Source of the DNA: RGIG4079 sp045646905
Lineage (GTDB): Bacteria > Bacteroidota > Bacteroidia > Bacteroidales > Muribaculaceae
Direction: 5' to 3'
Length of the DNA stretch: 64,000 bases
Assembly (NCBI GenBank): GCA_045646905.1
Contig: JAZRLP010000023.1
Location: 23,108-87,107, forward strand
Both the position numbers and the translations under genes were made by a program. Each line of letters starts with the position of its first letter. Position 1 is the first letter of the stretch. Below the pieces are notes generated by a model. It saw nothing but the letters and a program-made list of their open reading frames with translations, was not told the DNA's origin and did no database searches. Shown here in pieces: positions 56,140 through 64,000 of this stretch.

Positions 56140-57384
56140 TTAATTTTTAATTTTCAATTTAGGTGCATTATAGCGACTCATATCGCTTAATACCACCTGT
56201 TCGCCTACATGCAAACCTCTCACAACCTCAACATAATCATAATTACTTACTCCAAGTTCAACTTGTCGCAATTCCAATTCTTCACCATTTCGCACATACA
56301 ACATATATGTTCCCGGCTCTTTATAAAACGATGCATTTTTTATTCGCTTTGCATTTTCTTTTACTCCATCTGAAATATAAACATCGGTTTTCAATCCGGG
56401 ACGAAATTGTGCCAATGAATCATTATCAAGTTGAACAGAAAAACCTGCAACACCATTTTTAGCTGTTGGTTCAATATTACTAACCAACCCTTCATAATCC
56501 TTCCCGTTTATTCGCACTCTCACATCATTTCCCACTTTTACACGATTGGCATACGCCTCAGCCACTTCGCCATTTATCTTAAAGTGTTTCAAATCGGCAA
56601 TAATTGCCACTTGACTGCCTTGTGCCACCTGTGCACCGATTTGGTTATTTATAAATGTAAGCGTTGCAGAACGTGGTGCTTTTATTTGAGCATCGTCAAG
56701 AGTTCGTTTCATCTCATTCAATTCTTTTTTCAATATTGACAATTCCAACTCTTTAATTTGATATCCTGCTGCTCGTTCTTTGCTCTCATTTTCATATTGA
56801 GTTCGCAATTGTTGCAACCCTAATTCTTTTGATTTGCACATAAATTGTACCTCTTTTACTTTATCGGTTGTGCCACTTCCAATACTATCTAAAAACTTTT
56901 CATTACCTGCCTCAACCAGCATGCGATTGTATTCCATATCGGCGACTTTGATTTTTATTTTAAGGTCCGACAAAAAAGTATTATTACTTAATCTTTGCTG
57001 TTCTAATTCATAGCCTTTCATTTTCACTTTATCAACCATATTCTTATAATCGGTTTGTGCCGATTGCAAATCAAGCATCAGTAGTGGAGCTCCCTCTTTT
57101 ACAAAATCACCCGTTTTAGCATAAACCTCAATAATTTTAGTATTTATCGGGGCTATTATTATTTGTTCATAAACCGGAGACAATACCCCCGATGCACTGA
57201 TACTGACATCTACATTCCCATTATCCACTGTACATAACTCCAAGCTATCAAGAGCTACATCATCTTTCATAAATGAAATCGCAATTATGATAAATGCACA
57301 CACTCCAACAAGCATTATCGAGTATTTCAAAATACTCTTCCATCGCTCACGCATTTTTACTTCCTTTGATATTTCTCTGTCCAT
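56140..57384 (-). CDS. Periplasmic adaptor (HlyD/MacA family)
   Basis: 414 aa. One N-terminal membrane anchor (about residues 18-38), a biotinyl-lipoyl-like half (VYAKTGDFVKEGAPLLML, about 93), an alpha-helical hairpin (about 115-225), the second lipoyl half (IKAPRSATLTFINNQIGAQV, about 235), and beta-barrel and membrane-proximal domains (GLHVGEQVVLSD near the end). It bridges the ABC permeases and TolC. First gene of the six-gene operon; the start lies 36 bp from the sigma-54 promoter. Met11 is an alternative start. Confidence 0.9.
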   Translation of the reverse strand: MDREISKEVKMRERWKSILKYSIMLVGVCAFIIIAISFMKDDVALDSLELCTVDNGNVDVSISASGVLSPVYEQIIIAPINTKIIEVYAKTGDFVKEGAPLLMLDLQSAQTDYKNMVDKVKMKGYELEQQRLSNNTFLSDLKIKIKVADMEYNRMLVEAGNEKFLDSIGSGTTDKVKEVQFMCKSKELGLQQLRTQYENESKERAAGYQIKELELSILKKELNEMKRTLDDAQIKAPRSATLTFINNQIGAQVAQGSQVAIIADLKHFKINGEVAEAYANRVKVGNDVRVRINGKDYEGLVSNIEPTAKNGVAGFSVQLDNDSLAQFRPGLKTDVYISDGVKENAKRIKNASFYKEPGTYMLYVRNGEELELRQVELGVSNYDYVEVVRGLHVGEQVVLSDMSRYNAPKLKIKN

Positions 57385-57419
57385 AAATATTTACAATAAA
57401 AATTACGCTTCATATATTA

Positions 57420-57434
57420 TCAAAGCCCATGCCA
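57420..57434 (-). promoter_or_regulatory. Sigma-54 (-24/-12) promoter of the efflux operon
   Basis: The minus strand reads TGGCATG-GGCT-TTGA, matching TGGCACG-N4-TTGC with the invariant GG at -24, the right 10-bp spacing, and A instead of C at the last -12 position. It lies 36 bp before the adaptor start. The operon encodes an NtrC-type activator with an intact GAFTGA loop. Confidence 0.6.
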
Positions 57435-57488
57435 AAAAAACTATTCCCTCTATATCAAACACTTAACATCTTCAAGGCTGTCCATTAT

Positions 57489-57502
57489 CGAACAAATGTT
57501 CG
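57489..57502. promoter_or_regulatory. Palindrome, likely activator-binding site
   Basis: CGAACA-AA-TGTTCG, a 6-bp inverted repeat with a 2-bp centre, 55 bp upstream of the -24 element. The spacing suits an NtrC-family enhancer site. No second copy was seen in the 57385-57603 gap. Confidence 0.45.
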
Positions 57503-57603
57503 TTTTATTATCTTAAACAAGACGTTTTTTTAATTCAATTTTTAATTTTACAACATTAGCAAAAATTGACCAATTTTTCATCACTTTTCTCAATAAAAAG
57601 CAG

Positions 57604-57611
57604 TAACTTTG
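57604..57611 (+). promoter_or_regulatory. -7 box of the AspT/YidE-like transporter gene
   Basis: TAACTTTG, exact -7 match, 63 bp before the ATG at 57675; no good -33 at the expected spacing. The frame from 57609 overlaps the box, so 57675 is the start. Confidence 0.5.
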
Positions 57612-57674
57612 CAACTGCTTTGTAATAGCGATGCTGTTACAAGCCTATTTACAACTAAAAAACTATATATTCCA

Positions 57675-59324
57675 ATGGATTGGATACAAAACTTATTATT
57701 TCCGGGGAATGAATCATTAGCGAGCACAATCGTGCTCTATTCTTTTGTGATTGCACTCGGTGTATATTTGGGCAAACTTAAATTTTTTGGCATTTCGCTC
57801 GGCGTTACATTTGTGCTATTTGTGGGCATCTTGATGGGCCACTTTGGCTATATCGTTGACCACCAAGTGCTGCATTTTATTCGTGAGTTTGGCCTCATTC
57901 TATTTATTTTCTCCATTGGTTTACAAGTTGGACCAGGTTTCTTTTCATCGTTCAAGAAAGGAGGAATGAAACTCAACGGATTGGCCGTGTTGGGCATAGT
58001 TCTCAATGTAGCAATCGTGTTGGGCATATACTTCTTTGAAGATGGCAAAACATCAATCGAGGCTCTTGTGGGAGTTATGTCGGGTGCTGTCACCAACACC
58101 CCTGGTCTTGCTGCTGCTCAACAATCGGCAACAGCTGCTCAAGCCGACACAATGGCAATGGGTTATGCCGCAGCCTACCCTCTTGGCGTAGTGGGCATTA
58201 TCCTCGCTATGCTCATAATTAAAGCATTATTTCGCATAAATGTAAAAGATGAGATAAAAGAGATCGAGGAAGAGCAAGAAAACAGCCAACTCAAACCTCA
58301 TATTGTCACTTTTGAGGTTGCCAACAATCTCATTGAAGGAAAAAATCTTGTTGATTTGCACAACATCATTCAATGCAACTTTGTAGTATCACGATTGATG
58401 CGCCCCGATGGAACTGTCGTGATTCCCAAAGCCGATACCCAAATTCATAGTGGCGACAAGCTATACATAGTGATGTCGGCACAAGACGAAGAGCGCATGA
58501 AGGCTCTCATAGGCCCCGAAGTGGAAATGGACTGGAACGCAGCGCCTTCGCAAGTGGTGTCGCGTCGCATCCTCATCACTAAAGGGAACTACAATGGTGT
58601 AGCTCTTGGTTCACTCCGTCTTCGCATGGGATATAAACTCAATGCCACACGCGTGAATCGTGCAGGGGTTGATCTTCTTGCTGCGCCCAACCTTCGCCTA
58701 CAAATTGGCGACCGCCTCACCGTTGTGGGAAATGAAGAAGATATCGAACGCCTTGCTCATAAACTTGGCAACTCAATGAAACGCCTCAACGAGCCAAATC
58801 TCATCACTATATTCGTGGGCATTCTGTTTGGTATCATCCTCGGTTCAATCGATGTAGGTTGGGGAATGAAACTCGGTCTGGCTGGTGGTCCTCTGGTAGT
58901 GGCAATACTATTAAGTCGTTTCGGCTACAAATTCAAACTCATCACCTACACCTCATCATCGGCATCACTATTGATGCGAGAGTTAGGAATATGCCTTTTC
59001 TTGGCTTCTGTGGGCATCTCTTCGGGACAAGGGTTTGCTGAAACCGTATTCAACACCACCGGTATGTGGTGGGTTATATGGGGCTTTATGATTACCCTCA
59101 TCCCGCTGATTATCGTAGGCTCAATAGCTCGTGGATATTACAAACTCAACTTCTTGACCATAATGGGTCTTATGTCGGGAGGCTGTACCGATCCCCCTGC
59201 GCTTGCTTATGCCAACAATTCGACTGGCAACGATGCTCCAGCTGTAGCCTACTCTACCGTTTACCCACTCACTATGTTCCTTCGTGTAGTGGCAGCACAA
59301 GCCCTTGTGCTATGTTTAATGTAG
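57675..59324 (+). CDS. AspT/YidE-family transporter with RCK_C domains
   Basis: 549 aa from the ATG at 57675. Two membrane halves, each starting with a duplicated hydrophobic unit (about 10-200 and 380-549), flank two cytoplasmic TrkA-C/RCK_C domains (about 205-290 and 295-375; GDKLYIVMS, GDRLTVVGN). Repeated GAVTNTPGLAAAQQ and GGCTDPPALAYANN motifs mark the AspT/YidE/YbjL duplication family of aspartate:alanine-exchanger-like carriers. Substrate unknown. Monocistronic. Confidence 0.88.
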   Translation: MDWIQNLLFPGNESLASTIVLYSFVIALGVYLGKLKFFGISLGVTFVLFVGILMGHFGYIVDHQVLHFIREFGLILFIFSIGLQVGPGFFSSFKKGGMKLNGLAVLGIVLNVAIVLGIYFFEDGKTSIEALVGVMSGAVTNTPGLAAAQQSATAAQADTMAMGYAAAYPLGVVGIILAMLIIKALFRINVKDEIKEIEEEQENSQLKPHIVTFEVANNLIEGKNLVDLHNIIQCNFVVSRLMRPDGTVVIPKADTQIHSGDKLYIVMSAQDEERMKALIGPEVEMDWNAAPSQVVSRRILITKGNYNGVALGSLRLRMGYKLNATRVNRAGVDLLAAPNLRLQIGDRLTVVGNEEDIERLAHKLGNSMKRLNEPNLITIFVGILFGIILGSIDVGWGMKLGLAGGPLVVAILLSRFGYKFKLITYTSSSASLLMRELGICLFLASVGISSGQGFAETVFNTTGMWWVIWGFMITLIPLIIVGSIARGYYKLNFLTIMGLMSGGCTDPPALAYANNSTGNDAPAVAYSTVYPLTMFLRVVAAQALVLCLM

Positions 59325-59333
59325 AGAAAGTAA

Positions 59334-59636
59334 CTAACGCCATTCAATTCCATTGAGTGCAACCATAAGGTCGGTGTGTGATTGGATTCCACTTGCACGC
59401 CACACTACCTCGCCATTCTTAAAAATCATAATTGTAGGCACCGATCGTATGCGATAACGGTCGGCAAGTTCTTGTTCTTCATCAACATCTACCTTCACCA
59501 CATTCACCTCGTCGCCCATTTTTGCCTTAAAGTTGTCAATAATAGGGATTTGCCTACGACACGGACCACACCAAGTTGCATAAAAATCAACCACCGTGGG
59601 GCGTGAGTCATTGATTATTTCATCAAACTGTTTCAT
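59334..59636 (-). CDS. trxA: Thioredoxin
   Basis: 100 aa, single thioredoxin domain with the active site ATWCGPCRRQ (Cys23 and Cys26) and the cis-Pro motif RSVPTIMIFKNG. No signal peptide, so a cytoplasmic disulfide reductase. Converges on the AspT-like gene with a 9-bp gap. Slightly short compared with TrxA (about 105-108 aa), as is common in this phylum. Confidence 0.93.
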   Translation of the reverse strand: MKQFDEIINDSRPTVVDFYATWCGPCRRQIPIIDNFKAKMGDEVNVVKVDVDEEQELADRYRIRSVPTIMIFKNGEVVWRASGIQSHTDLMVALNGIEWR

Positions 59637-59728
59637 ATCACATTTTATTAGAATTCAATTACATTAACAACCTCTTGGTCATTTAAGTTCAAAATTTACG
59701 AAATATCAACGATGTTTTGCAGTGATAA

Positions 59729-59760
59729 TTTGTAGAGGTAACTTATTATTCATAACTTTG
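59729..59760 (+). promoter_or_regulatory. Promoter of dapA
   Basis: TTTG (59729-59732), 20 bp, TAACTTTG (59753-59760): perfect consensus, 31 bp before the ATG. Confidence 0.65.
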
Positions 59761-59791
59761 CATTCTTAAAGCATATACACATAGTTTTTTT

Positions 59792-60676
59792 ATGGCACGC
59801 ATAAATCTAAAAGGCATGGGGGTTGCGCTCATCACCCCATTTAAACAAGACAAAACAATCGACTTCGATGCTCTCGCTCGATTGCTCGAATATCAAATAA
59901 AAAACGGGGTTGACTACCTCGTTGTGCTTGGCACAACTGCCGAAACTGCCACTCTCTCTGCCGACGAAAAACGCCAAGTGCGTGATTTTATCGTTGAACG
60001 AGTTGCCGAACGCGTGCCCCTCGTTATAGGTATAGGCGGCAACAACACAATGGCTCTTGTTGAAGAATTAAAAACCTCCGACCTCACTCCATTCAGCGCA
60101 GTACTTTCGGTAGTTCCCTACTACAACAAGCCATCGCAAGAAGGGATATATCAACACTATAGCGCCATTGCTAAAGCATCGCCCATACCAGTAATTCTCT
60201 ATAATGTGCCAGGGCGTACAGGAGTTAATATGACCGCCGAAACAACCCTTCGTCTCGCTCGTGACCACGAAAACATCATAGGTGTGAAAGAAGCATCGGG
60301 CAACATCACACAAATGGACGATATTATCAAAAACAAACAAGAAGACTTCATGGTAATATCGGGCGACGATGGTATTACATTCCCACTTATCACCCTCGGC
60401 GCAGTAGGTGTTATATCGGTAATTGGCAACGCATTCCCTAAAGAATTCTCCAAGATGGTGCGACTTGCTCTTAACGGTGACTTTGAGAAAGCACTTTTAA
60501 TTCACCACCGATTTACCGAGTTGTTCAGTCTGCTATTCGTTGACGGCAACCCTGCCGGAGTGAAATGCTTGTTAAATGCTATGGGATATATTGAAAACGA
60601 ACTTCGTCTGCCACTTGTCCCCACACGCATCACCACCTACGAAAAGATACGCCAAGTGCTCGATAGTCTAAACTAA
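59792..60676 (+). CDS. dapA: 4-hydroxy-tetrahydrodipicolinate synthase
   Basis: 294 aa TIM-barrel aldolase of the lysine/diaminopimelate pathway, condensing pyruvate with aspartate semialdehyde. Catalytic residues are visible: Thr48-Thr49 (GTTAE), Tyr110, Tyr137 (ILYNVPGRTG), Arg142 and the Schiff-base Lys166 (IGVKEASG). Length is standard. Monocistronic, followed 114 bp later by tRNA-Arg. Confidence 0.95.
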   Translation: MARINLKGMGVALITPFKQDKTIDFDALARLLEYQIKNGVDYLVVLGTTAETATLSADEKRQVRDFIVERVAERVPLVIGIGGNNTMALVEELKTSDLTPFSAVLSVVPYYNKPSQEGIYQHYSAIAKASPIPVILYNVPGRTGVNMTAETTLRLARDHENIIGVKEASGNITQMDDIIKNKQEDFMVISGDDGITFPLITLGAVGVISVIGNAFPKEFSKMVRLALNGDFEKALLIHHRFTELFSLLFVDGNPAGVKCLLNAMGYIENELRLPLVPTRITTYEKIRQVLDSLN

Positions 60677-60729
60677 ACAGCTTTTATCATCTCATTTTGG
60701 GATATTATCCCATAGAGAATCGTTTAAAA

Positions 60730-60761
60730 GTTGGCAAAATAAAAAGAAATCATTAACTTTG
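60730..60761 (+). promoter_or_regulatory. Promoter of tRNA-Arg
   Basis: GTTG (60730-60733), 20 bp, TAACTTTG (60754-60761, exact), 29 bp before the tRNA. Confidence 0.55.
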
Positions 60762-60790
60762 CACTCGCAAAGCAAATTTGCAACAAGGTA

Positions 60791-60864
60791 GGTCCAGTAG
60801 CTCAGCTGGATAGAGCAACAGCCTTCTAAGCTGTGGGTCGTGGGTTCGAATCCCGCCTGGATCA
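60791..60864 (+). tRNA. tRNA-Arg (TCT)
   Basis: Acceptor stem GGTCCAG/CTGGATC with one G-U pair, D-stem GCTC/GAGC, anticodon stem ACAGC/GCTGT with loop CTTCTAA (anticodon TCT), and T-arm GTGGG-TTCGAAT-CCCGC. CCA is not encoded. Confidence 0.95.
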
Positions 60865-60865
60865 C

Positions 60866-60896
60866 AAAGGAGAGTCAACCGACTCTCCTTTTTTAT
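60866..60896 (+). terminator. Terminator of tRNA-Arg
   Basis: GGAGAGTC (60869-60876) and GACTCTCC (60881-60888) around AACC, followed by TTTTTT. Confidence 0.88.
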
Positions 60897-60947
60897 TGCT
60901 ATAATATAAATAGATATACAAATAATAAGTTTTATCGGCACTATTTA

Positions 60948-61283
60948 TTACCAATCTTCGTCATCGTCATCGCAATAATCGTCGTCTTCATAGTCTTCGC
61001 AGTCATCATCTTCTTCTGCTACTTCTTCGTTATAATCGCCAAGGCCATCATTGTATCCATCATAATAGCCTTCCTCATAGCCTTCTTGGTAATCGATTTC
61101 GTCATCGCCATCGTAAAGGCTCATATCATCATAGCTTTTCCCATGCTTTTTACCGGTTGACCCGTCATCATATCCATCATCATACCCGTCATCATACCCC
61201 ATATCATAGGCTTCAATAGGGTCGTCTGATTCTGATTCTCTCTTGCGGGGTGGATTTAACACCGGCATTGCTCCATCGTTCAT
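60948..61283 (-). CDS. Acidic Tyr/Asp/Gly-repeat protein (111 aa)
   Basis: Low-complexity, extremely acidic protein. A short basic N-terminal part (NPPRKRESESDD) is followed by tandem YDDG units (YDMGYDDGYDDGYDDGS, about 27-43), EGYEEGYYDGYNDG (about 67-80) and a run of Asp/Glu ending DDDDEDW. No signal peptide. No family recognised; such proteins can be disordered cation-binding or nucleic-acid-mimicking proteins. The regular 12-bp DNA period shows expansion by slippage. It lies between tRNA-Arg and rho. Confidence 0.6.
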   Translation of the reverse strand: MNDGAMPVLNPPRKRESESDDPIEAYDMGYDDGYDDGYDDGSTGKKHGKSYDDMSLYDGDDEIDYQEGYEEGYYDGYNDGLGDYNEEVAEEDDDCEDYEDDDYCDDDDEDW

Positions 61284-61346
61284 GATATTAATTATTTAGG
61301 GTTTGTACTATTTGCAAATATAATAAAATAATATTCAAATACAAAA

Positions 61347-61379
61347 AAACGCATCTAACCTCTACGATTAGATGCGTTT
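61347..61379 (-). terminator. Terminator of rho
   Basis: AAACGCATCTAA (61347-61358) and TTAGATGCGTTT (61368-61379) form a perfect 12-bp stem; on the minus strand a run of T follows. The A tract on the other side makes it partly bidirectional. Confidence 0.8.
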
Positions 61380-61427
61380 CAAGTTAAAATATTTACTTAT
61401 GAAAAAATTATTTCAAATAGTTTGCAA

Positions 61428-63473
61428 TTATCCGTTCATTGAGAAGAGGAGTTCTTCGTTTGAAGATGTACGCTCCATTTGATCCTTAATGAATTCCATT
61501 GCCTCGATTGAGTTGCGATCGGCGAGGAAGCGGCGAAGCACCCACATACGGTTGCGCATTTCGGGATGTATCAAGAGGTCGTCGCGACGTGTACTTGATG
61601 CCATGATATCAACTGCTGGGAAGATGCGTTTATTTGACAACTTACGATCGAGTTGCAATTCCATATTACCTGTTCCCTTGAATTCTTCAAAGATTACCTC
61701 GTCCATTTTTGAACTGGTCTCGGTCAATGCTGTTGCGATAATAGTGAGCGAACCTCCATTTTCGATGTTACGAGCTGCGCCAAAGAATCGTTTAGGTTTT
61801 TGGAGTGCATTAGCATCTACACCACCCGATAGTATTTTACCCGATGCAGGCGACACAGTGTTGTAAGCACGAGCAAGGCGTGTGATTGAGTCGAGCAATA
61901 TCACCACATCATGGCCACATTCTACCATGCGTTTTGCTTTTTCAAGCACGATGCTTGCGATTTTCACATGACGCTCGGCTGGCTCATCAAATGTCGATGC
62001 GATAACCTCGGCGTTAACGCTACGGCTCATATCGGTAACCTCTTCGGGGCGTTCATCGATGAGGAGAATCATAATATATGTTTCGGGGTGATTCTCAGCA
62101 ATAGCGTTTGCGATATCTTTCAATAGGATAGTCTTACCAGTTTTGGGAGGTGCCACAATGAGACCACGTTGCCCCTTACCTATTGGTGAGAACATGTCAA
62201 CCACACGAGTTGAGATATTGCATGTTTTACCACTTGTGAGGTCAAATTTTTCATCGGGGAAAAGAGGTGTGAGGTGTTCAAAGGCCACGCGGTCGCGAAT
62301 AAATCCTGGCATGCGACCATTTACGCTGGTCACGGTGCTCATGGGGAAATATTTTTCTCCTTCGCGAGGAGGGCGAATAGTGCATTCTACCACATCACCT
62401 GTTTTAAGTGCAAAATTCTTGATTTGCGATTGTGTCACATACACATCGTCGGGCGATGAAAGGTAGTTATAATCGCTTGAACGAAGGAATCCATATCCAT
62501 CGGGCATCACTTCAAGCACACCACAAGCCTTGAGAAATCCGTCAAAGTTATATTGAGGTTCAACAGGCTGTTGAGGCTGTTGATATTGTTGTTTATTATT
62601 GCGATTTTTTTGTTTTTTATTTTGTTTTCCTTGTTGTTGAGGTCTTTCTTGTTGTTCACGACCAGGTTCGCCTATAATGATAGGACCTTGTGGCATAGGA
62701 GGCACTGGAGCAGGGGCTGGAGTGGGCACTGGCGCTGGATTATTGGCTGCTTCCTCTTTCTCTCTTTGACTACGAGGAACAAATCGGCGGCCTTCTCCTC
62801 GTGGGAAGAACGAGCCAAATGATGAATTATCCTTGGGACGGAAATCCATACGAGGTTTTTCTTCTTGTGGAGTAGCCTCGGGAGTTTGGGCAACAACGCC
62901 AGCTTCGGCTTCGGGCTCGTTTTGAGTTTCTTGTGATTCAACGACAATCGCTTTAGGCTCTTCATCTTTAGCCAATGGTGCAATCATTGTCATTATATCT
63001 TTTTCATCAAGTTCTTCAACTGGAGTGGTAGGTTGCTCGGCAGGTGCTACTGCTACCTCTTCGACCTGTTTTTTATCTTTTTTTGTTGTAGTCTTTTTAG
63101 TTTTACGAGCAGGTTTTGCCTCGGTTGTAGGTTCTTCGGCCGGGAGGTCTATCTCTATTTTTGATTCTGTCACGACAACATCCTCAACCAGTTCTATCTT
63201 TGACCCAGTAGTATCAGAATTGGCTTTTTTCTTTGTTTTAGGTTCTTTTTTAGACTCGGTTGATTTCTTTTCTTTTTTAGCTTTAGGCTCTTTTGTAGTG
63301 CGCGATTTTTTCTCGGCAACGGTTGTTGTAGCCATAGCAATAGCTTGTTCATCAAGAATGCGATAAATCAACTCATCTTTTTTTGAAGGATCAATTTTTT
63401 TCAATCCCATAGATTCCGCAATCGTTTTGAGCTCTTGTTCGCCCATTGCGCTAAGGTCGGAAATATTATACAT
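61428..63473 (-). CDS. rho: Transcription termination factor Rho with long disordered insert
   Basis: 681 aa (E. coli Rho is about 419). Residues 1-45 are a Rho_N SAP-like domain (LSAMGEQELKTIAESMGLKK). About 46-305 is a low-complexity insert rich in Lys/Glu/Thr, then Pro/Gln/Asn (EPKAKKEKKSTESKKEPK; PVPTPAPAPVPP; NKKQKNRNNKQQ). Next come the RNA-binding cold-shock domain (VLEVMPDGYGFLRSSDYNYL, about 315) and the hexameric ATPase with APPKTGKT (P-loop, about 440) and VVILLDSITRLARAYN. A long leader precedes it. The insert type is known in Bacteroidetes Rho. Confidence 0.95.
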   Translation of the reverse strand: MYNISDLSAMGEQELKTIAESMGLKKIDPSKKDELIYRILDEQAIAMATTTVAEKKSRTTKEPKAKKEKKSTESKKEPKTKKKANSDTTGSKIELVEDVVVTESKIEIDLPAEEPTTEAKPARKTKKTTTKKDKKQVEEVAVAPAEQPTTPVEELDEKDIMTMIAPLAKDEEPKAIVVESQETQNEPEAEAGVVAQTPEATPQEEKPRMDFRPKDNSSFGSFFPRGEGRRFVPRSQREKEEAANNPAPVPTPAPAPVPPMPQGPIIIGEPGREQQERPQQQGKQNKKQKNRNNKQQYQQPQQPVEPQYNFDGFLKACGVLEVMPDGYGFLRSSDYNYLSSPDDVYVTQSQIKNFALKTGDVVECTIRPPREGEKYFPMSTVTSVNGRMPGFIRDRVAFEHLTPLFPDEKFDLTSGKTCNISTRVVDMFSPIGKGQRGLIVAPPKTGKTILLKDIANAIAENHPETYIMILLIDERPEEVTDMSRSVNAEVIASTFDEPAERHVKIASIVLEKAKRMVECGHDVVILLDSITRLARAYNTVSPASGKILSGGVDANALQKPKRFFGAARNIENGGSLTIIATALTETSSKMDEVIFEEFKGTGNMELQLDRKLSNKRIFPAVDIMASSTRRDDLLIHPEMRNRMWVLRRFLADRNSIEAMEFIKDQMERTSSNEELLFSMNG

Positions 63474-63604
63474 AAAAATTATAAGTGGATTATAACGATA
63501 TAATCAAATTTTAGAAAATCGTAGCTCACGCTCAATCGTGGCTCACATTTTTTTTTGGAAATTTAAAATCGAATAAATAGTGGAATAAAATTGTTTTGTT
63601 TTCC

Positions 63605-63636
63605 TTGTGCTTGTTGCTTGATTACTTGCAACACAA
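63605..63636 (-). promoter_or_regulatory. Hairpin in the rho leader
   Basis: GTTGC (63613-63617) pairs with GCAAC (63628-63632), extended by TTGT/ACAA across a 4-nt bulge. It lies about 20-50 nt into the about 180-nt leader between the rho promoter and ATG. Possible autoregulatory element. Confidence 0.3.
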
Positions 63637-63660
63637 AACAATTTCGTTTTGAAATCATTG

Positions 63661-63692
63661 CAAAGATAGATTGCATTTGGCAAAAAAACAAA
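63661..63692 (-). promoter_or_regulatory. Promoter of rho
   Basis: Minus strand TTTG (63692-63689), 20 bp, TATCTTTG (63668-63661): perfect consensus. It places the transcript start near 63655, giving a leader of about 180 nt before the ATG at 63473. Confidence 0.6.
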
Positions 63693-64000
63693 TTTTGCAT
63701 AAAAAATGTTCTCTCATTTCGACCAAATGGCATTTATTTATGCCCTATCTAAGATTTTTTCATAAAAAATTACGGTTCTCGGAGCAAAAAAGGTGAATTT
63801 CCGCGTTTTGAACTGAGCCATAACGCATTAAACAGAGAACCTCAGAAATAGTAATGATGGCAATTTAGCAAAGAAACGCAAGGTAATGAAATAGAACGGT
63901 TGCCTAATCGTTACCTGAAAACGAGTAAGATTTTTCTTTGTGTCGTCACGTTTCATAGTTCTGCATCATATTGCGTATCAATGTATAACTCGCTGACAAC
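63693..64000. other. Intergenic end of window, no confident gene
   Basis: No gene longer than 60 codons. A minus-strand frame of 42 codons (63956-63828, starting MKRDDTKKNL) is followed by another short frame (starting MAQFKTRKF). Neither has a recognised domain, and they may be chance frames or part of a dispersed repeat. Confidence 0.3.

Noticed and set aside
63025..63366. 113-codon plus-strand ORF in the rho insert
   Set aside because: Mirror of the low-complexity Lys/Glu region; the Phe/Ser/Val-rich product is a composition artefact.
1..64000. CRISPR arrays, rRNA genes, complete IS elements or transposases
   Set aside because: None seen: no regularly spaced repeats, no rRNA motifs, no transposase-like frame. 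The PD-(D/E)XK nuclease at 39545-40282 has no array or cas genes nearby and is not called Cas4.

Overview
The window is a Bacteroidota chromosome segment, most likely order Bacteroidales. The signs are low GC; the Bacteroidetes promoter pair (TTTG about 19-21 bp before TAnnTTTG) in front of many genes; few Shine-Dalgarno sites; a lipidated TamA-type Omp85 (TamL) next to TamB; a Rho factor with a very long disordered insert; and Wza/Wzc/Wzx/Wzy polysaccharide genes. I cannot name the genus from sequence alone.

Layout. 1-11.2 kb: an HD-domain hydrolase, then a minus-strand envelope block (LptD, TamL, TamB) and a DJ-1 family protein. 11.3-15 kb: a Sel1-repeat lipoprotein and an OmpR-type response regulator overlapping its histidine kinase. 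15-28 kb: one ten-gene minus-strand surface-polysaccharide operon (wza, wzc, wzy, WbpP/TviC-type epimerase, WbpO/TviB-type dehydrogenase, wzx, a lyase-like beta-propeller protein, three GT4 glycosyltransferases). It starts divergently from a GT2 gene and ends at a bidirectional terminator. 29.4-32.9 kb: an accessory patch ending at tRNA-Pro. It holds a duplicated 130-bp promoter element, a MITE-like inverted-repeat element, unknown genes, three small membrane ORFs and a decayed gene fragment. 33-40.3 kb: gyrB, rnr, folB, a second HD protein, an exported unknown and a PD-(D/E)XK nuclease. 40.3-41.6 kb: almost gene-free, with a candidate non-coding RNA bounded by a promoter and a terminator, and a frameshifted pseudogene. 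41.6-48.6 kb: ruvX-def-ettA, a GT4 enzyme, a second lipidated Omp85 protein and a HAD phosphatase. 48.6-57.5 kb: an NtrB-like kinase facing a six-gene efflux operon (adaptor, two FtsX permeases, ATPase, TolC, NtrC-like regulator). A good sigma-54 -24/-12 promoter and an upstream palindrome precede the operon. 57.6-64 kb: an AspT/YidE transporter, thioredoxin, dapA, tRNA-Arg, an acidic repeat protein and rho with a long leader.

How the parts fit. Much of the window serves the cell envelope: LPS insertion (LptD), outer-membrane assembly and lipid traffic (TamL/TamB and a second Omp85), capsule or O-antigen synthesis, and MacB-type export. The sigma-54 promoter and the NtrC-type regulator encoded as the last gene of the efflux operon suggest an autoregulated envelope-stress or export module. 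The polysaccharide operon carries hairpins inside it, including a perfect terminator-like palindrome whose T-run touches a start codon. The least explained material is in the two accessory patches (29.4-32.8 and 40.3-41.5 kb).
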